A stretch of DNA of 8,524 bases from the NCBI GenBank assembly GCA_017398245.1, contig JAFQGN010000116.1:1-8524 (forward strand), written 5' to 3'. The position numbers were made by a program, and so were the translations under genes. The stretch is from Clostridia bacterium (lineage in GTDB: Bacteria; Bacillota_A; Clostridia; Christensenellales; Aristaeellaceae). The notes below the pieces were generated by a model, which saw only the letters and a program-made list of their open reading frames with translations, had not been told where the DNA came from and did no database searches. Shown here one piece after another: positions 1-6,493 of this stretch; the first letter of the stretch is position 1, and the number at the start of each line of letters is the position of its first letter.

Positions 1-223
1 CCTTGTGCCTCTCTCCCGCCTCGCGCACCTTGGCGATATAATCGGGCAGCTCGCTCTCGTGCATGCGCATGCCGGATACGTAATCGGTCGTATAGTGGTG
101 CGGTGTATGGTCGGAAAAACCCAGCACATCAAACCCGCCTTCTATGGCGGCAAGTACGTATTCTTCCTCCGCCCCCTTTGCGTGCTGGCAGCGGGGCGTG
201 TGCGAATGGTAATTGGCCTTCAT
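1..223 (-). CDS. PHP-family phosphoesterase, histidinol-phosphatase-like (partial, N-terminal 74 residues)
   Basis: This is the start of a PHP-domain metal-dependent phosphoesterase of the HisJ/HisK histidinol-phosphatase type. The family hydrolyses phosphate esters in the cytoplasm at a multinuclear metal site. Visible are the first PHP motif, H6-x-H8 in YHSHTPRCQH (with H14), the EEYV segment (residues 20-23), and the second motif GFSDHTPHH (D38, H39). The ATG at 221-223 follows a GAAGGA ribosome site, and the gene begins 13 nt after the preceding stop, so it is probably the fifth gene of the tldD unit. The window edge cuts it, so the later metal ligands cannot be checked. Many Clostridia carry PHP paralogues outside his operons, and no his genes are nearby, so histidinol phosphate need not be its substrate. 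Confidence 0.85.
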   Translation of the reverse strand, partial: MKANYHSHTPRCQHAKGAEEEYVLAAIEGGFDVLGFSDHTPHHYTTDYVSGMRMHESELPDYIAKVREAGERHK

Positions 224-236
224 TTCTCGTTCCTTC

Positions 237-1271
237 TTATTGTTCTGTTTCGTTCAGATCCGGCAGATGCCGCATCCCCTCTTCGCTGTAGGCGAAAAGG
301 CCGATCGCATCGGCCCCGGCCTGTTTTGCGCAGCGGATGCTCTCGTCGAGCCGCTCGTCATCCAGCTGCAATATCGGCGCAACGGGAGCATTGTACATGC
401 GCTTGGCGCGTGCAGTCTCGCTGCCGATGATCCCGGGCTCAAAGCCATTTTGCCAGATATCGTCCGCATTGTCAAACTCCGTCTGCACGCCGGTATGCGC
501 AAAGATCGTCTGCGCCGCCGCAACGTCCCCTCGCCCTGCATACAGCCGATACAGCGCGGCGAATTCATCGTTCAGCGTGGCGATGCCGGGCTTCGGCCGA
601 TACCTTCGATACAGCATCGGCGCGACGAGCTGCAGTTCCCTCGCCGCCTCGGGCGTCTGGCCCACAAGCCCGCTCAGCGCCGGTGTAAAAATGAACGAGG
701 CGGGGATCATTCCCACGCTGCGCACGCGCTCGGAAAAGGCGGAAAACCAGCGGCACGTGCATTCTTCCCGAAAGCGCAGCCAGTCCGCCGGGGGCAGAAG
801 ATCGGGCATTTTCGTATACAGGCGCACGCGCCTGCGCATGCCGTTCATGTCATAGCCCAGTTTCTTTCCCAATTCCATGCAGCGCGGACAGAAGCAGCTT
901 GCAAACAGCTCTGTCCCCGGGCAAGGCGAGGCAAACCGAGCGCCGTCGGCAAAAATGCCCTTTGCGCCCCATTTTTTCCATTTTTCGATCGCGCTCAGCC
1001 CGCGTTCCCAAAGCGCATTCTCATTCGGGCAGCCGGAGCCAAACCAGCGCCTCCTCTCGCCGAACGCGTCCTCGGCCAGCCATTCCTCCGGGTCGTCCTC
1101 GCGCATGGAAAACGCGCCGATGCACCCCCAGATCTCCAGCCCGGCCTCTTTCGCCTCTTCTGCCGCGCGCTCGCCTGGCGGGCTCACCACGGCGGAAAAC
1201 CCGCGCTCCTTCAGTTCCTTTGCGCACTCCGCCGGGCGTTTGCCGTCCATACCGAAGATATAATACCGCAT
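237..1271 (-). CDS. Conserved protein of unknown function, possible glycosidase-like TIM barrel, with a CxCxxC motif
   Basis: I do not recognise a characterised family. The 344-residue protein starts MRYYIFGMDGKRP and alternates short hydrophobic strands with helices, as in a (beta/alpha)8 barrel: GFSAVVSP (24-31), GLEIWGCIGAFSM (44-56), GAKGIFADGARFASPCPG (102-119), ADAIGLFAY (320-328). The FADGARFASP strand resembles catalytic-face strands of glycosidase-like barrels. A C126-x-C128-x-x-C131 cluster (SCFCPRCMEL) follows and could bind metal. No signal peptide is seen, so it is probably cytoplasmic. The start is ambiguous. The ATG chosen here (1269-1271) has GGTGA five nt upstream, overlapping the DUF6171 stop. 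An ATG at 1281-1283 would add four residues and overlap that gene as ATGGTGA. Further in-frame upstream codons lie inside DUF6171 and look spurious. Coding is well supported; the function is unknown. Confidence 0.75.
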   Translation of the reverse strand: MRYYIFGMDGKRPAECAKELKERGFSAVVSPPGERAAEEAKEAGLEIWGCIGAFSMREDDPEEWLAEDAFGERRRWFGSGCPNENALWERGLSAIEKWKKWGAKGIFADGARFASPCPGTELFASCFCPRCMELGKKLGYDMNGMRRRVRLYTKMPDLLPPADWLRFREECTCRWFSAFSERVRSVGMIPASFIFTPALSGLVGQTPEAARELQLVAPMLYRRYRPKPGIATLNDEFAALYRLYAGRGDVAAAQTIFAHTGVQTEFDNADDIWQNGFEPGIIGSETARAKRMYNAPVAPILQLDDERLDESIRCAKQAGADAIGLFAYSEEGMRHLPDLNETEQ

Positions 1272-1276
1272 TTCTT

Positions 1277-1537
1277 TCACCATTTTCTGCCCGCCGGATG
1301 CGGACAGCGCATATTCTTCTTTGCCACCCTTGCGCGCACGAAGCAGCCGCATTCCGCGCAAAGGTTGTCCACTTTCCTTTCGCAGGCAGCGCACAAAGCA
1401 AGCCTGCGCGCGTATTCCTCTTCCCCCGTGCGCATCTCTTCCGGGAGGGAAGCGACGTACTCCTTCAGAAGCTTTTCTTCATCGGCGATCCGCCGCTTCT
1501 CCTCACACACGGGACAGGGTTCTTTCTTCCCGTTCAT
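1277..1537 (-). CDS. DUF6171 family small cysteine-rich protein
   Basis: This 86-residue cytoplasmic protein has eight cysteines in paired knuckles: C8/C11, C49/C52, C60/C63/C65 and C78. It ends in CPHPAGRKW. The layout matches DUF6171 as I recall it: an N-terminal CxxC, a helical stretch with a YVASLPEEMRT-like segment, a second CxxC, then a CxxCGCFV core and a terminal Cys followed by W. Zinc binding is inferred from the knuckles; no function is established. Its ATG shares one base with the tldE stop (TAATG), and no good ribosome site precedes it, so translation is probably coupled to tldE. Its stop lies within a few bases of the next start. This tight packing between tldE and the next gene suggests co-production with the TldD/TldE protease. 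Confidence 0.85.
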   Translation of the reverse strand: MNGKKEPCPVCEEKRRIADEEKLLKEYVASLPEEMRTGEEEYARRLALCAACERKVDNLCAECGCFVRARVAKKNMRCPHPAGRKW

Positions 1538-2802
1538 TATACGCCCGCAACGCTCACATTCCTGAGCTTCACGGCCATCGGCCCTTCATACTGGCTGCTG
1601 CCGTAGCGCTCGGCTGAGAAGAGCATGTCCTTCTGCGCCTCGAGCAGGCTTCCGTTGATGGAGCCGCCGGTCACGGTATGCACGCCGTTTTCGTCATACA
1701 CATACGCCAGGCGGATCTCGCCGCCGAACTGGCCGGAGAGCGGATTCACCTGGAAATCGGAAAATTCGACCGGATGAATGCAGGGCGCCTTGAGCATTTC
1801 CGCCAGGGGAACGCTCCCGTTTTCCACGCAGACCGTGCCATAGTTACCGGCGGGCTCAATGCCCAGATACCGGCAGAAGCGCGCCTCGCCGTGCAGATTC
1901 TGCAAAACGCCGTCTTTGGTCAGCGGCATGCCCGGCATCGCCACGCCTTCGGCGCTGTAGGGTACCGAGCTCTTCAGGCTGATGTTCAGCTTTTCGCCCT
2001 GCACGCCCTCGCCCTGCACGCTGCTGCCCACGGCATACTGCGAATAGCGCGCAAACACCATGCTGGCGTTCGCCTTCATCGCGTAAGCGGAAAGCAGTCT
2101 TGCGATCTGCTGGCCGGAGATCACGCAGTCATAACTGCCGGCCTTCGGGTTCTCGGTCGCTCCGGCGCGGGCCTGCACGGTCCGCAGCGCATCTTCCGCT
2201 TCCTTTTTCAGCGCCTCGGTATCGGGCTTGGTATAGGAAAAGCTCGTATAGATTTCCACATCCTGCGGCTTCGTGCACTGGGTCACAAATTCGCCCTTGC
2301 AGGCGTACTTTGTATAGGAAACATCCAGCCCGTTGCTGGCGACCACGCGCACATCGCTCTTTTCTGCGAAGATCTCCGCCGAATTGATGAACGCATCGCC
2401 CAGGATATCGGCCGAATACAGCGCGTCCGCCATGCGCTTTGCGCTTTCAAGCAGCGTCTCCTTTTCCTCCGGCGCGTCCTGCCGGTCGACAACGGGCGCA
2501 GGCAGCTCGTACCATGCGTTTTTCACATGCGCCGCCGCAGCATACGCCTCGCCGATCGCCTTGTCCAGCGCCTTGTCGTCCATACCGGGGTATACGTTCA
2601 CCAGCGCGCTGCCGCGCATTTTCTTTCCGGCAAATTCAAAATCGTGATATACCGTCACCTGCGCCTCGGTATACTCCGCAGCGCGGCGCATATCAGCCCC
2701 GCGGCCGATGTAAAACAGCTCCGCCGTTTCCGTATGGTTCCAGTTGATCCTCCATGTATCGATCTGCAGGCGGCTCAGCGCCTCTTTCATTTTGACGATC
2801 AT
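1537..2802 (-). CDS. tldE: TldD/PmbA (TldE) family protein, non-catalytic partner of TldD
   Basis: This is the TldE/PmbA subunit of the heterodimeric TldD/TldE metalloprotease, 421 residues, near the usual length for this side of the family. It shares the family fold with the upstream TldD but has no HExxxH, as is normal for TldE. The C-terminal half carries recognisable family stretches: the SGQQIARLLSAYA segment, the GxPLTKDGVLQNL segment, a GNYGTVCVENG segment, the SGQFGGEIRLAYVY strand pair, and a closing VKLRNVSVAGV. In characterised systems the dimer cleaves small unfolded peptides, for example in microcin B17 maturation and CcdA turnover. The start is well set: GGAGGTG lies seven nt before the ATG, and the tldD stop is 15 nt upstream. 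No substrate peptide is visible nearby. Confidence 0.9.
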   Translation of the reverse strand: MIVKMKEALSRLQIDTWRINWNHTETAELFYIGRGADMRRAAEYTEAQVTVYHDFEFAGKKMRGSALVNVYPGMDDKALDKAIGEAYAAAAHVKNAWYELPAPVVDRQDAPEEKETLLESAKRMADALYSADILGDAFINSAEIFAEKSDVRVVASNGLDVSYTKYACKGEFVTQCTKPQDVEIYTSFSYTKPDTEALKKEAEDALRTVQARAGATENPKAGSYDCVISGQQIARLLSAYAMKANASMVFARYSQYAVGSSVQGEGVQGEKLNISLKSSVPYSAEGVAMPGMPLTKDGVLQNLHGEARFCRYLGIEPAGNYGTVCVENGSVPLAEMLKAPCIHPVEFSDFQVNPLSGQFGGEIRLAYVYDENGVHTVTGGSINGSLLEAQKDMLFSAERYGSSQYEGPMAVKLRNVSVAGV

Positions 2803-2817
2803 CTTCGTGCACCTCCA

Positions 2818-4218
2818 TCAGCCCAGGCGGATCTTCGCCTTGATATAGGGGCCGCCGTCGGAGACATTGACCCATTCCTTATGCCCCTTGCCGCAGAAGC
2901 CGGAGCCGGACAGCTCGGGCGTTTCGCTCATCATGCTGATCGAGCCAAGCAGATCCGGCACATAGCCGGTAAGCACGATCGGCGAGAAAATACGCCCGGT
3001 GAGCTTGCCGTCCTTGATCTCGCGGCCATAGCTTACCATGCACTGGATGCCCCAGTTCTTCGGGTCTTCCATGCCGCTGGAGGGGCTTTCGAGCAGAAGG
3101 CCGTCCTTCACGGAGGCGATCATGTCCTCCAGCTTGTCGGTACCGCCCTCAAAGAAGGTGTTGGTCATGCGGGTATAGGCCTTGCGCTTGTAGCTCTCGC
3201 GCCTGCCGTTGCCGGTAGCCTTGAAATTAAGCCTGCCCGCGCTCACGCTGTCGCAGATGCCGCTCACGAGCACGCCCTTGTCGATCACGACGGTGTCCTG
3301 CGCAAGGGTGCCCTCGTCGTCAAAGAAGAAGCTGGCCGTCTGCACCGCGCTCTTTGCGCCGTCGCGCATGGTGACCAGCGGGCTGGCCACGTATTTGCCG
3401 ATATATTCTTCCGCCAGCGCGCGCTTTTTCACAAACATGTCCATTTCCACGCCGTGGCCGAACGCTTCGTGCACGATCATGCCCGTCACTTCCGGCGTGC
3501 AGATGCACTCGTACTCGCCGGGAACCAGCTTTTCGCTGCTCAGCAGTTCGATCACCGTTTCGATCAGCGCGGGCACGGCTTCCTTCATCCCGGAAAGCAG
3601 CTCGGCGCCGCATCGGCCGGAGAAGGACTTGCGCTCGTTGTGCACCTGCTCTCCCTTCGCGGCCAGAACGCCCACGCTCGCAGTCATCCAAAGCGTGTTC
3701 TGCTCCAGATCCCTGTTTTTCGAAAGGAAGATGCGATGCGCCTTCTGGTAATTGCAGCCGGCAGAGCAGTCCAGCAGCCTCTCGTCCAGGCTCATGCCGT
3801 AGCTGTGCACCTCGCCGAGGAGTTCAAGAATCTTCTCGCCGCCCATTTCATCCGGGTCGGTCTCAAATTCCGAGCTTTCGCACATCACCAGCGGCTCGTC
3901 CTCGGGCTGCCTGTCGTTCGTTTTGGGCGGCTGCACCGCCTTGGCGATCTTCTTTGCAAATTCCGCCGCGCCGCCCTCGGGCAGTGCGTTAAAGGAATAC
4001 TCGGCAAAGCCGCCGTCCCACACACGCACGGTAAAGCCATGCGTCGTAAACATTTCGGATTCGCTCGCGCTCATGCCGCTGCGGCTCACGCGGAAGGTTT
4101 TGCCCACGCAGTCCTGCCCAAGCACGCTTGCATACGGATAGATCCTGTTCAATTCAGCCACAAGCTCTTTGAGAAACGGCTTTGCCTCGCGCAGATATTC
4201 GCTCGATGCAACTTTCAT
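2818..4218 (-). CDS. tldD: TldD family metalloprotease, catalytic subunit
   Basis: This 466-residue protein is the catalytic half of TldD/TldE. The zinc motif is H250-E251-A-F-G-H255 in the context VTGMIVHEAFGHGVEMD, the hallmark of peptidase family U62 (TldD). A likely third ligand is C442 in GFCGKGHKEWVNVSDGGP, matching the family's C-terminal CGK motif. The N-terminal half has the mixed alpha/beta pattern of the family, and there is no signal peptide or membrane segment. E. coli TldD/TldE processes microcin B17 and degrades the CcdA antitoxin; the native substrate here is unknown. The ATG (4216-4218) has a GGAGG site eight nt upstream. It is the first gene after a strong promoter and ends 15 nt before tldE, so it leads the operon. 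Confidence 0.95.
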   Translation of the reverse strand: MKVASSEYLREAKPFLKELVAELNRIYPYASVLGQDCVGKTFRVSRSGMSASESEMFTTHGFTVRVWDGGFAEYSFNALPEGGAAEFAKKIAKAVQPPKTNDRQPEDEPLVMCESSEFETDPDEMGGEKILELLGEVHSYGMSLDERLLDCSAGCNYQKAHRIFLSKNRDLEQNTLWMTASVGVLAAKGEQVHNERKSFSGRCGAELLSGMKEAVPALIETVIELLSSEKLVPGEYECICTPEVTGMIVHEAFGHGVEMDMFVKKRALAEEYIGKYVASPLVTMRDGAKSAVQTASFFFDDEGTLAQDTVVIDKGVLVSGICDSVSAGRLNFKATGNGRRESYKRKAYTRMTNTFFEGGTDKLEDMIASVKDGLLLESPSSGMEDPKNWGIQCMVSYGREIKDGKLTGRIFSPIVLTGYVPDLLGSISMMSETPELSGSGFCGKGHKEWVNVSDGGPYIKAKIRLG

Positions 4219-4256
4219 ACTCAGTTCCCTCCCCGGTTCATCTTGGAGTTTTCCCT

Positions 4257-4265
4257 ATTATACCA
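4257..4265 (-). promoter_or_regulatory. Extended -10 promoter for the tldD operon
   Basis: Read on the minus strand, a perfect TATAAT (4257-4262) is preceded by TG-G (4263-4265), giving an extended -10. The best -35 at 17-nt spacing (TTTCTA) is poor, which is tolerated with an extended -10. Transcription should begin near 4250, about 30 nt before the tldD start. The element lies only about 20 nt after the terminator of the upstream methyltransferase gene on the same strand, so the two units are adjacent but separately initiated. Confidence 0.8.
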
Positions 4266-4284
4266 CTATTTCCCCGGAATAGAA

Positions 4285-4314
4285 ATATCCCCCGGCCCGA
4301 AAGCCGGGGGATAT
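4285..4314 (-). terminator. Intrinsic terminator after the methyltransferase gene
   Basis: A perfect 12-bp stem (4285-4296 with 4303-4314, core CCCCCGGC/GCCGGGGG) has a 6-nt loop. On the minus strand it is followed by the U-rich TTTCTATT. It lies about 10 nt after the stop of the methyltransferase gene (4325), exactly where the end of the corrinoid operon is expected. It also lies just upstream of the tldD promoter and insulates the two units. Confidence 0.88.
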
Positions 4315-4324
4315 GCATTTTTGC

Positions 4325-5332
4325 TTATGCGCCGTAATATTCCTTCACCGCCGCAAAGAACGCGTCGATATTCTCCCACTTGCTCGCCGGCGGGATATCA
4401 CAGCCGGAGCTGATCAGGAAATTCGGGTACTCCTTGCAGCATTCGTTCATGATGCGCAGAGTCTCCGCGCGCATGCTCTCGGGCGTGCCGCCCAGGAACT
4501 GCGCCGAGGGGCTCACATTGCCCATCACCAGAATGTCGCCCGGGATCTTCGGCAGCATGTCGATCATGTTGATCGCATCGCCGAAATGATACGCGTCGCA
4601 CTCGGTGCGCAGAATGGAATCGATCATCTGCACAGTGTTGTTGCCGCAGTTATGATAGATGACCAGGAAATCCTCCGCCTTGCACGCTTCTGCAATGCGC
4701 CTGACGTACGGCTCGGAGAATTCTGCCGCCAGCTTCGGGCTGAGCATGCCGGTCAGCGGCTCGGCCATCACAACGCCGTCGGCGCCCGCTTCCTTATAGG
4801 CCTTGATGTACTTGATCAGGAATTCCGTGGTCTTTTCCATCGTGGCTTCGACCATTTCCGGCTCGTCGTAGCAGTTGATCATGATCTCGCTCACGTCCAT
4901 CAGACGGCCTGCCAGAGAGAACGGGCCGATCACGCCCGCGAACACGGGCCTGTCGGTGATCTGCTGCTTGGCCATGCGGATGGCCTCGATATAGCGACCG
5001 GTGCGGCCCGCGCCCACTTCCGGCACGACCAGCGCTTCGGCGTCTTCTTCCGTTTCAATGATATGCCCGACAACGGTGGGCACCTCAAAATCGGTCACAT
5101 GAATGGTGCTGCCGAAGGCCTCGGCCTCGACCGACAGATCCATCATGCTCACGCTCGCGCAGGAATCCACGCGATCGGCCACCATCTTCATGCCCTTCGC
5201 CTGCACCTCGCTCGATTCGATCAGCTGATGCACGTTGATCCCCATCAGACCCACGCACGGGAACGAAAGCACCGGAAGCGCCTTTTTGACCGGAGCAGCT
5301 TTCATTTCATCCAACCAGGTATGCATATTCAT
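4325..5332 (-). CDS. UroD-fold corrinoid methyltransferase (MtaA/MtbA-like, uroporphyrinogen decarboxylase family)
   Basis: A 335-residue cytoplasmic protein of the uroporphyrinogen decarboxylase superfamily, on the methylcobamide methyltransferase branch rather than true heme-pathway UroD. Family features include AGVIGPFSLAGRLMD (132-146), a GADGVVMAEPLTGMLSP segment (183-199), and the zinc ligands of MtaA/MtbA-type enzymes: H227-x-C229 in IYHNCGN and C311 in SSGCDIPP. These residues bind zinc, which activates a thiol acceptor to take the methyl group from a methylated corrinoid protein. In a bacterium the acceptor may not be coenzyme M. It lies just downstream of a corrinoid-binding protein, its probable methyl donor. 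AGGAGG sits eight nt before the ATG; a second in-frame ATG two codons on is less well placed. The substrate cannot be read from the sequence. Confidence 0.88.
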   Translation of the reverse strand: MNMHTWLDEMKAAPVKKALPVLSFPCVGLMGINVHQLIESSEVQAKGMKMVADRVDSCASVSMMDLSVEAEAFGSTIHVTDFEVPTVVGHIIETEEDAEALVVPEVGAGRTGRYIEAIRMAKQQITDRPVFAGVIGPFSLAGRLMDVSEIMINCYDEPEMVEATMEKTTEFLIKYIKAYKEAGADGVVMAEPLTGMLSPKLAAEFSEPYVRRIAEACKAEDFLVIYHNCGNNTVQMIDSILRTECDAYHFGDAINMIDMLPKIPGDILVMGNVSPSAQFLGGTPESMRAETLRIMNECCKEYPNFLISSGCDIPPASKWENIDAFFAAVKEYYGA

Positions 5333-5372
5333 CGCGTTTTCCTCCTGCTGTTTTTCGTATTTTTAAGTACAG

Positions 5373-5404
5373 CAAAGCTCCGCCCCCTTCGGAACGGAGC
5401 TTTG
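5373..5404. other. Hairpin in the spacer between the corrinoid-protein and methyltransferase genes
   Basis: A perfect 10-bp inverted repeat (5373-5382 CAAAGCTCCG with 5395-5404) encloses a 12-nt loop in the 104-nt spacer. Neither strand has a proper U-tract after it, so it is not a convincing terminator. On the transcribed minus strand it lies after the corrinoid-protein stop and 40 nt before the methyltransferase start. It could act as a leaky terminator or as a 3'-end stabiliser that leaves more of the corrinoid-protein message than of the enzyme message; this is inference. A small tandem ATTATGCA repeat sits beside it at 5413-5428. Confidence 0.6.
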
Positions 5405-5436
5405 TGATCAAAATTATGCAATTATGCAAGTCGATC

Positions 5437-6081
5437 TCAGGCGTTCAGCTCTTCCAGCAGCTTCACAGCCAGATCGGCCGCAGAGGCAGCGTCGGCAGAA
5501 TAGCCGTCGGCGCCCACTTCGTCGGCAAAGCTCTGGGTCACAGGCGCGCCGCCGATCATGATCTTGACCTTGTCGCGCAGACCGGCCTTTTCGATCTCCT
5601 TGATGGTCTCGCCGATGTTGGGCATGGTAGTGGTCAGCAGAGCGGAGATACCGATGATCTGCGCGCCCTTGTTGACGATGGCATCGATATACATTTCGGG
5701 GGTAACGTCGACGGTCAGGTCCACCACGGTGAATCCGCGGCCTTCCAGCATCATGCCGACCAGGTTCTTGCCGATATCGTGCAGGTCGCCCTTGACGGTG
5801 CCGATGGCCACGACGCCGCGGCTCTGCACGTTTTCAGCGGCCAGCATGGGCTTGAGAATCTCGGTGCCGGCCTTCATGGCGCGCGCGGCGACCAGAACTT
5901 CAGGCACATACACTTCGTTGTTCTTGAACATTTCGCCCAGCTCGTTCATGCCGACGATCAGGCCTTCGTTCAGAAGAGTTTCGGCGCTCTGGCCCTCGGC
6001 CACAGCCTCGTTCACCAGCTGCTTAACGATCTTTGCGCGGCCGGCCTTCACGGCATCGGCGATTTCACGGGGAGTTGCCAT
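5437..6081 (-). CDS. Corrinoid (B12-binding) methyl-carrier protein, MtbC/MttC-like
   Basis: This 214-residue protein carries a cobamide that shuttles methyl groups between a substrate-specific methyltransferase and an acceptor methyltransferase. Residues 1 to about 85 form the four-helix cap domain of methyl-carrier proteins (for example LLNEGLIVGMNELGEMF, 37-53, then VYVPEVLVAARAM). The Rossmann-like B12 domain follows, with D99-L-H101-D-I-G104, where H101 is the lower axial cobalt ligand, then GISALLTTT (144-152) and the IGGAPV (176-181) loop. The length is typical of MtaC/MtbC/MttC relatives. AAGGAGG lies nine nt before the ATG. It is the first gene of a two-gene unit with the methyltransferase downstream. 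No cobalamin riboswitch fits in the roughly 60-nt leader. The substrate (methanol, methylamine or methoxy compound) is undetermined. Confidence 0.93.
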   Translation of the reverse strand: MATPREIADAVKAGRAKIVKQLVNEAVAEGQSAETLLNEGLIVGMNELGEMFKNNEVYVPEVLVAARAMKAGTEILKPMLAAENVQSRGVVAIGTVKGDLHDIGKNLVGMMLEGRGFTVVDLTVDVTPEMYIDAIVNKGAQIIGISALLTTTMPNIGETIKEIEKAGLRDKVKIMIGGAPVTQSFADEVGADGYSADAASAADLAVKLLEELNA

Positions 6082-6149
6082 ATGTATCGTCCTCCTTGCG
6101 GGTTTTGTGTTCGCTTTCTGTGTATATCCTGTCGTATCCCGACATCCTC

Positions 6150-6155
6150 ATTATA
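6150..6155 (-). promoter_or_regulatory. Probable -10 element for the corrinoid operon
   Basis: On the minus strand a perfect TATAAT lies at 6150-6155, with a start expected near 6143 and a leader of about 60 nt before the corrinoid-protein ATG. No sequence resembling TTGACA is found at 16-18 nt spacing and there is no TG extension. The promoter may therefore need an activator or an alternative contact. Two GCATG repeats sit where the -35 should be. Confidence 0.6.
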
Positions 6156-6174
6156 CCTCTTTCCGCCCAGCCTC

Positions 6175-6189
6175 GCATGAAATTGCATG
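6175..6189. repeat. GCATG direct repeat over the -35 position of the corrinoid promoter
   Basis: GCATG occurs at 6175-6179 and again at 6185-6189, a 10-bp period close to one helical turn. It covers the place where the missing -35 hexamer of the corrinoid promoter would be, within the region between two divergent promoters (6156-6288). The rest of that region is AT-rich with no gene. A regulator site is possible, but the repeat is short and could be chance. Confidence 0.3.
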
Positions 6190-6288
6190 TCATTTTCGTG
6201 TAATTTCTTTTGACGAATCCCGTCCCCGCTTCTTTTTTCCAACCCGCACGTATTTTTTCACAACCTTGCAAAAACACCCTCTTTGAAC

Positions 6289-6317
6289 TTGACAGACCTC
6301 AAAAACAGGGCTATACT
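6289..6317 (+). promoter_or_regulatory. Strong promoter of the glnS leader transcript (P1)
   Basis: A perfect -35 TTGACA (6289-6294) is separated by exactly 17 nt from TATACT (6312-6317), one mismatch from consensus. This is the best complete promoter in the window. Transcription should start near 6324, giving a leader of about 65 nt before the small QQQ open reading frame, about 190 nt to the first terminator, and about 410 nt to the glnS start. It points away from the corrinoid operon promoter. Confidence 0.88.
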
Positions 6318-6389
6318 TCCATACATCTGCAGGATGTCCGCTTTCCCGGCTCCCGCAGCATCTCAAGTCGAAAGGAGACGCACGCTTCC

Positions 6390-6470
6390 ATGTCTATCTG
6401 CAAAGAGTATGGCCGACAGCAGCAATTCCATATTTCTTCAGGCACAGCGCGCGCCTTCGCCGAGAACTAA
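6390..6470 (+). CDS. Putative 26-residue glnS leader peptide with three tandem Gln codons
   Basis: The small frame opens with ATG at 6390 after an AAAGGAG ribosome site at 6371-6377 (12-nt spacing, a little long) and ends with TAA at 6468-6470. The peptide begins MSICKEYGR, continues QQQ (codons CAG CAG CAA, 6417-6425), then FHISSGTARAF, and ends AEN. It resembles no protein I know and has no signal or membrane segment. What marks it as a leader peptide is position: a strong promoter before it, an intrinsic terminator 13 nt after its stop, and the glutaminyl-tRNA synthetase gene next. By analogy with amino-acid operon leaders, the act of translation rather than the peptide would be the sensor: stalling at the Gln codons when charged Gln-tRNA is scarce. 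The alternative is chance coding within a small RNA. Confidence 0.7.
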   Translation: MSICKEYGRQQQFHISSGTARAFAEN

Positions 6471-6493
6471 ACCTCAGCAATGGCGGATGTGCC
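6441..6493 (+). promoter_or_regulatory. Predicted antiterminator pairing in the glnS leader
   Basis: GGCACA at 6441-6446, inside the distal part of the leader peptide frame, is fully complementary to TGTGCC at 6488-6493, the upper half of the terminator's 5' arm. Beyond a small internal loop, CGCC (6452-6455) can pair with GGCG (6482-6485). This fold would prevent the terminator at 6484-6513. A ribosome stalled at codons 10-12 leaves 6441 onwards free, whereas one that reaches the stop codon covers or displaces this strand. The pairing is seen in the sequence; its relative stability was not computed. Confidence 0.45.

Noticed and set aside
213..1565. 450-codon plus-strand frame over the left-hand genes
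   Set aside because: Antisense to three genes packed in one operon with coupled starts; no start context or recognisable domain.
1678..4413. 911-codon open frame on the plus strand across tldE and tldD
   Set aside because: It runs antisense to two clear family proteins, crosses their intergenic gap and terminator, and is rich in His, Arg and Ala as reverse shadows are.
4313..5407. 364-codon plus-strand frame opposite the methyltransferase
   Set aside because: Antisense to a clear UroD-family protein, His-rich shadow composition, and no ribosome site.
5413..5428. Tandem ATTATGCA repeat near the end of the corrinoid-protein gene
   Set aside because: Only two 8-bp units in an AT-rich spacer; too short to be called a functional repeat.
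6082..6149. Cobalamin riboswitch ahead of the corrinoid carrier gene
   Set aside because: The leader is only about 60 nt and contains no B12-box-like conserved sequence.
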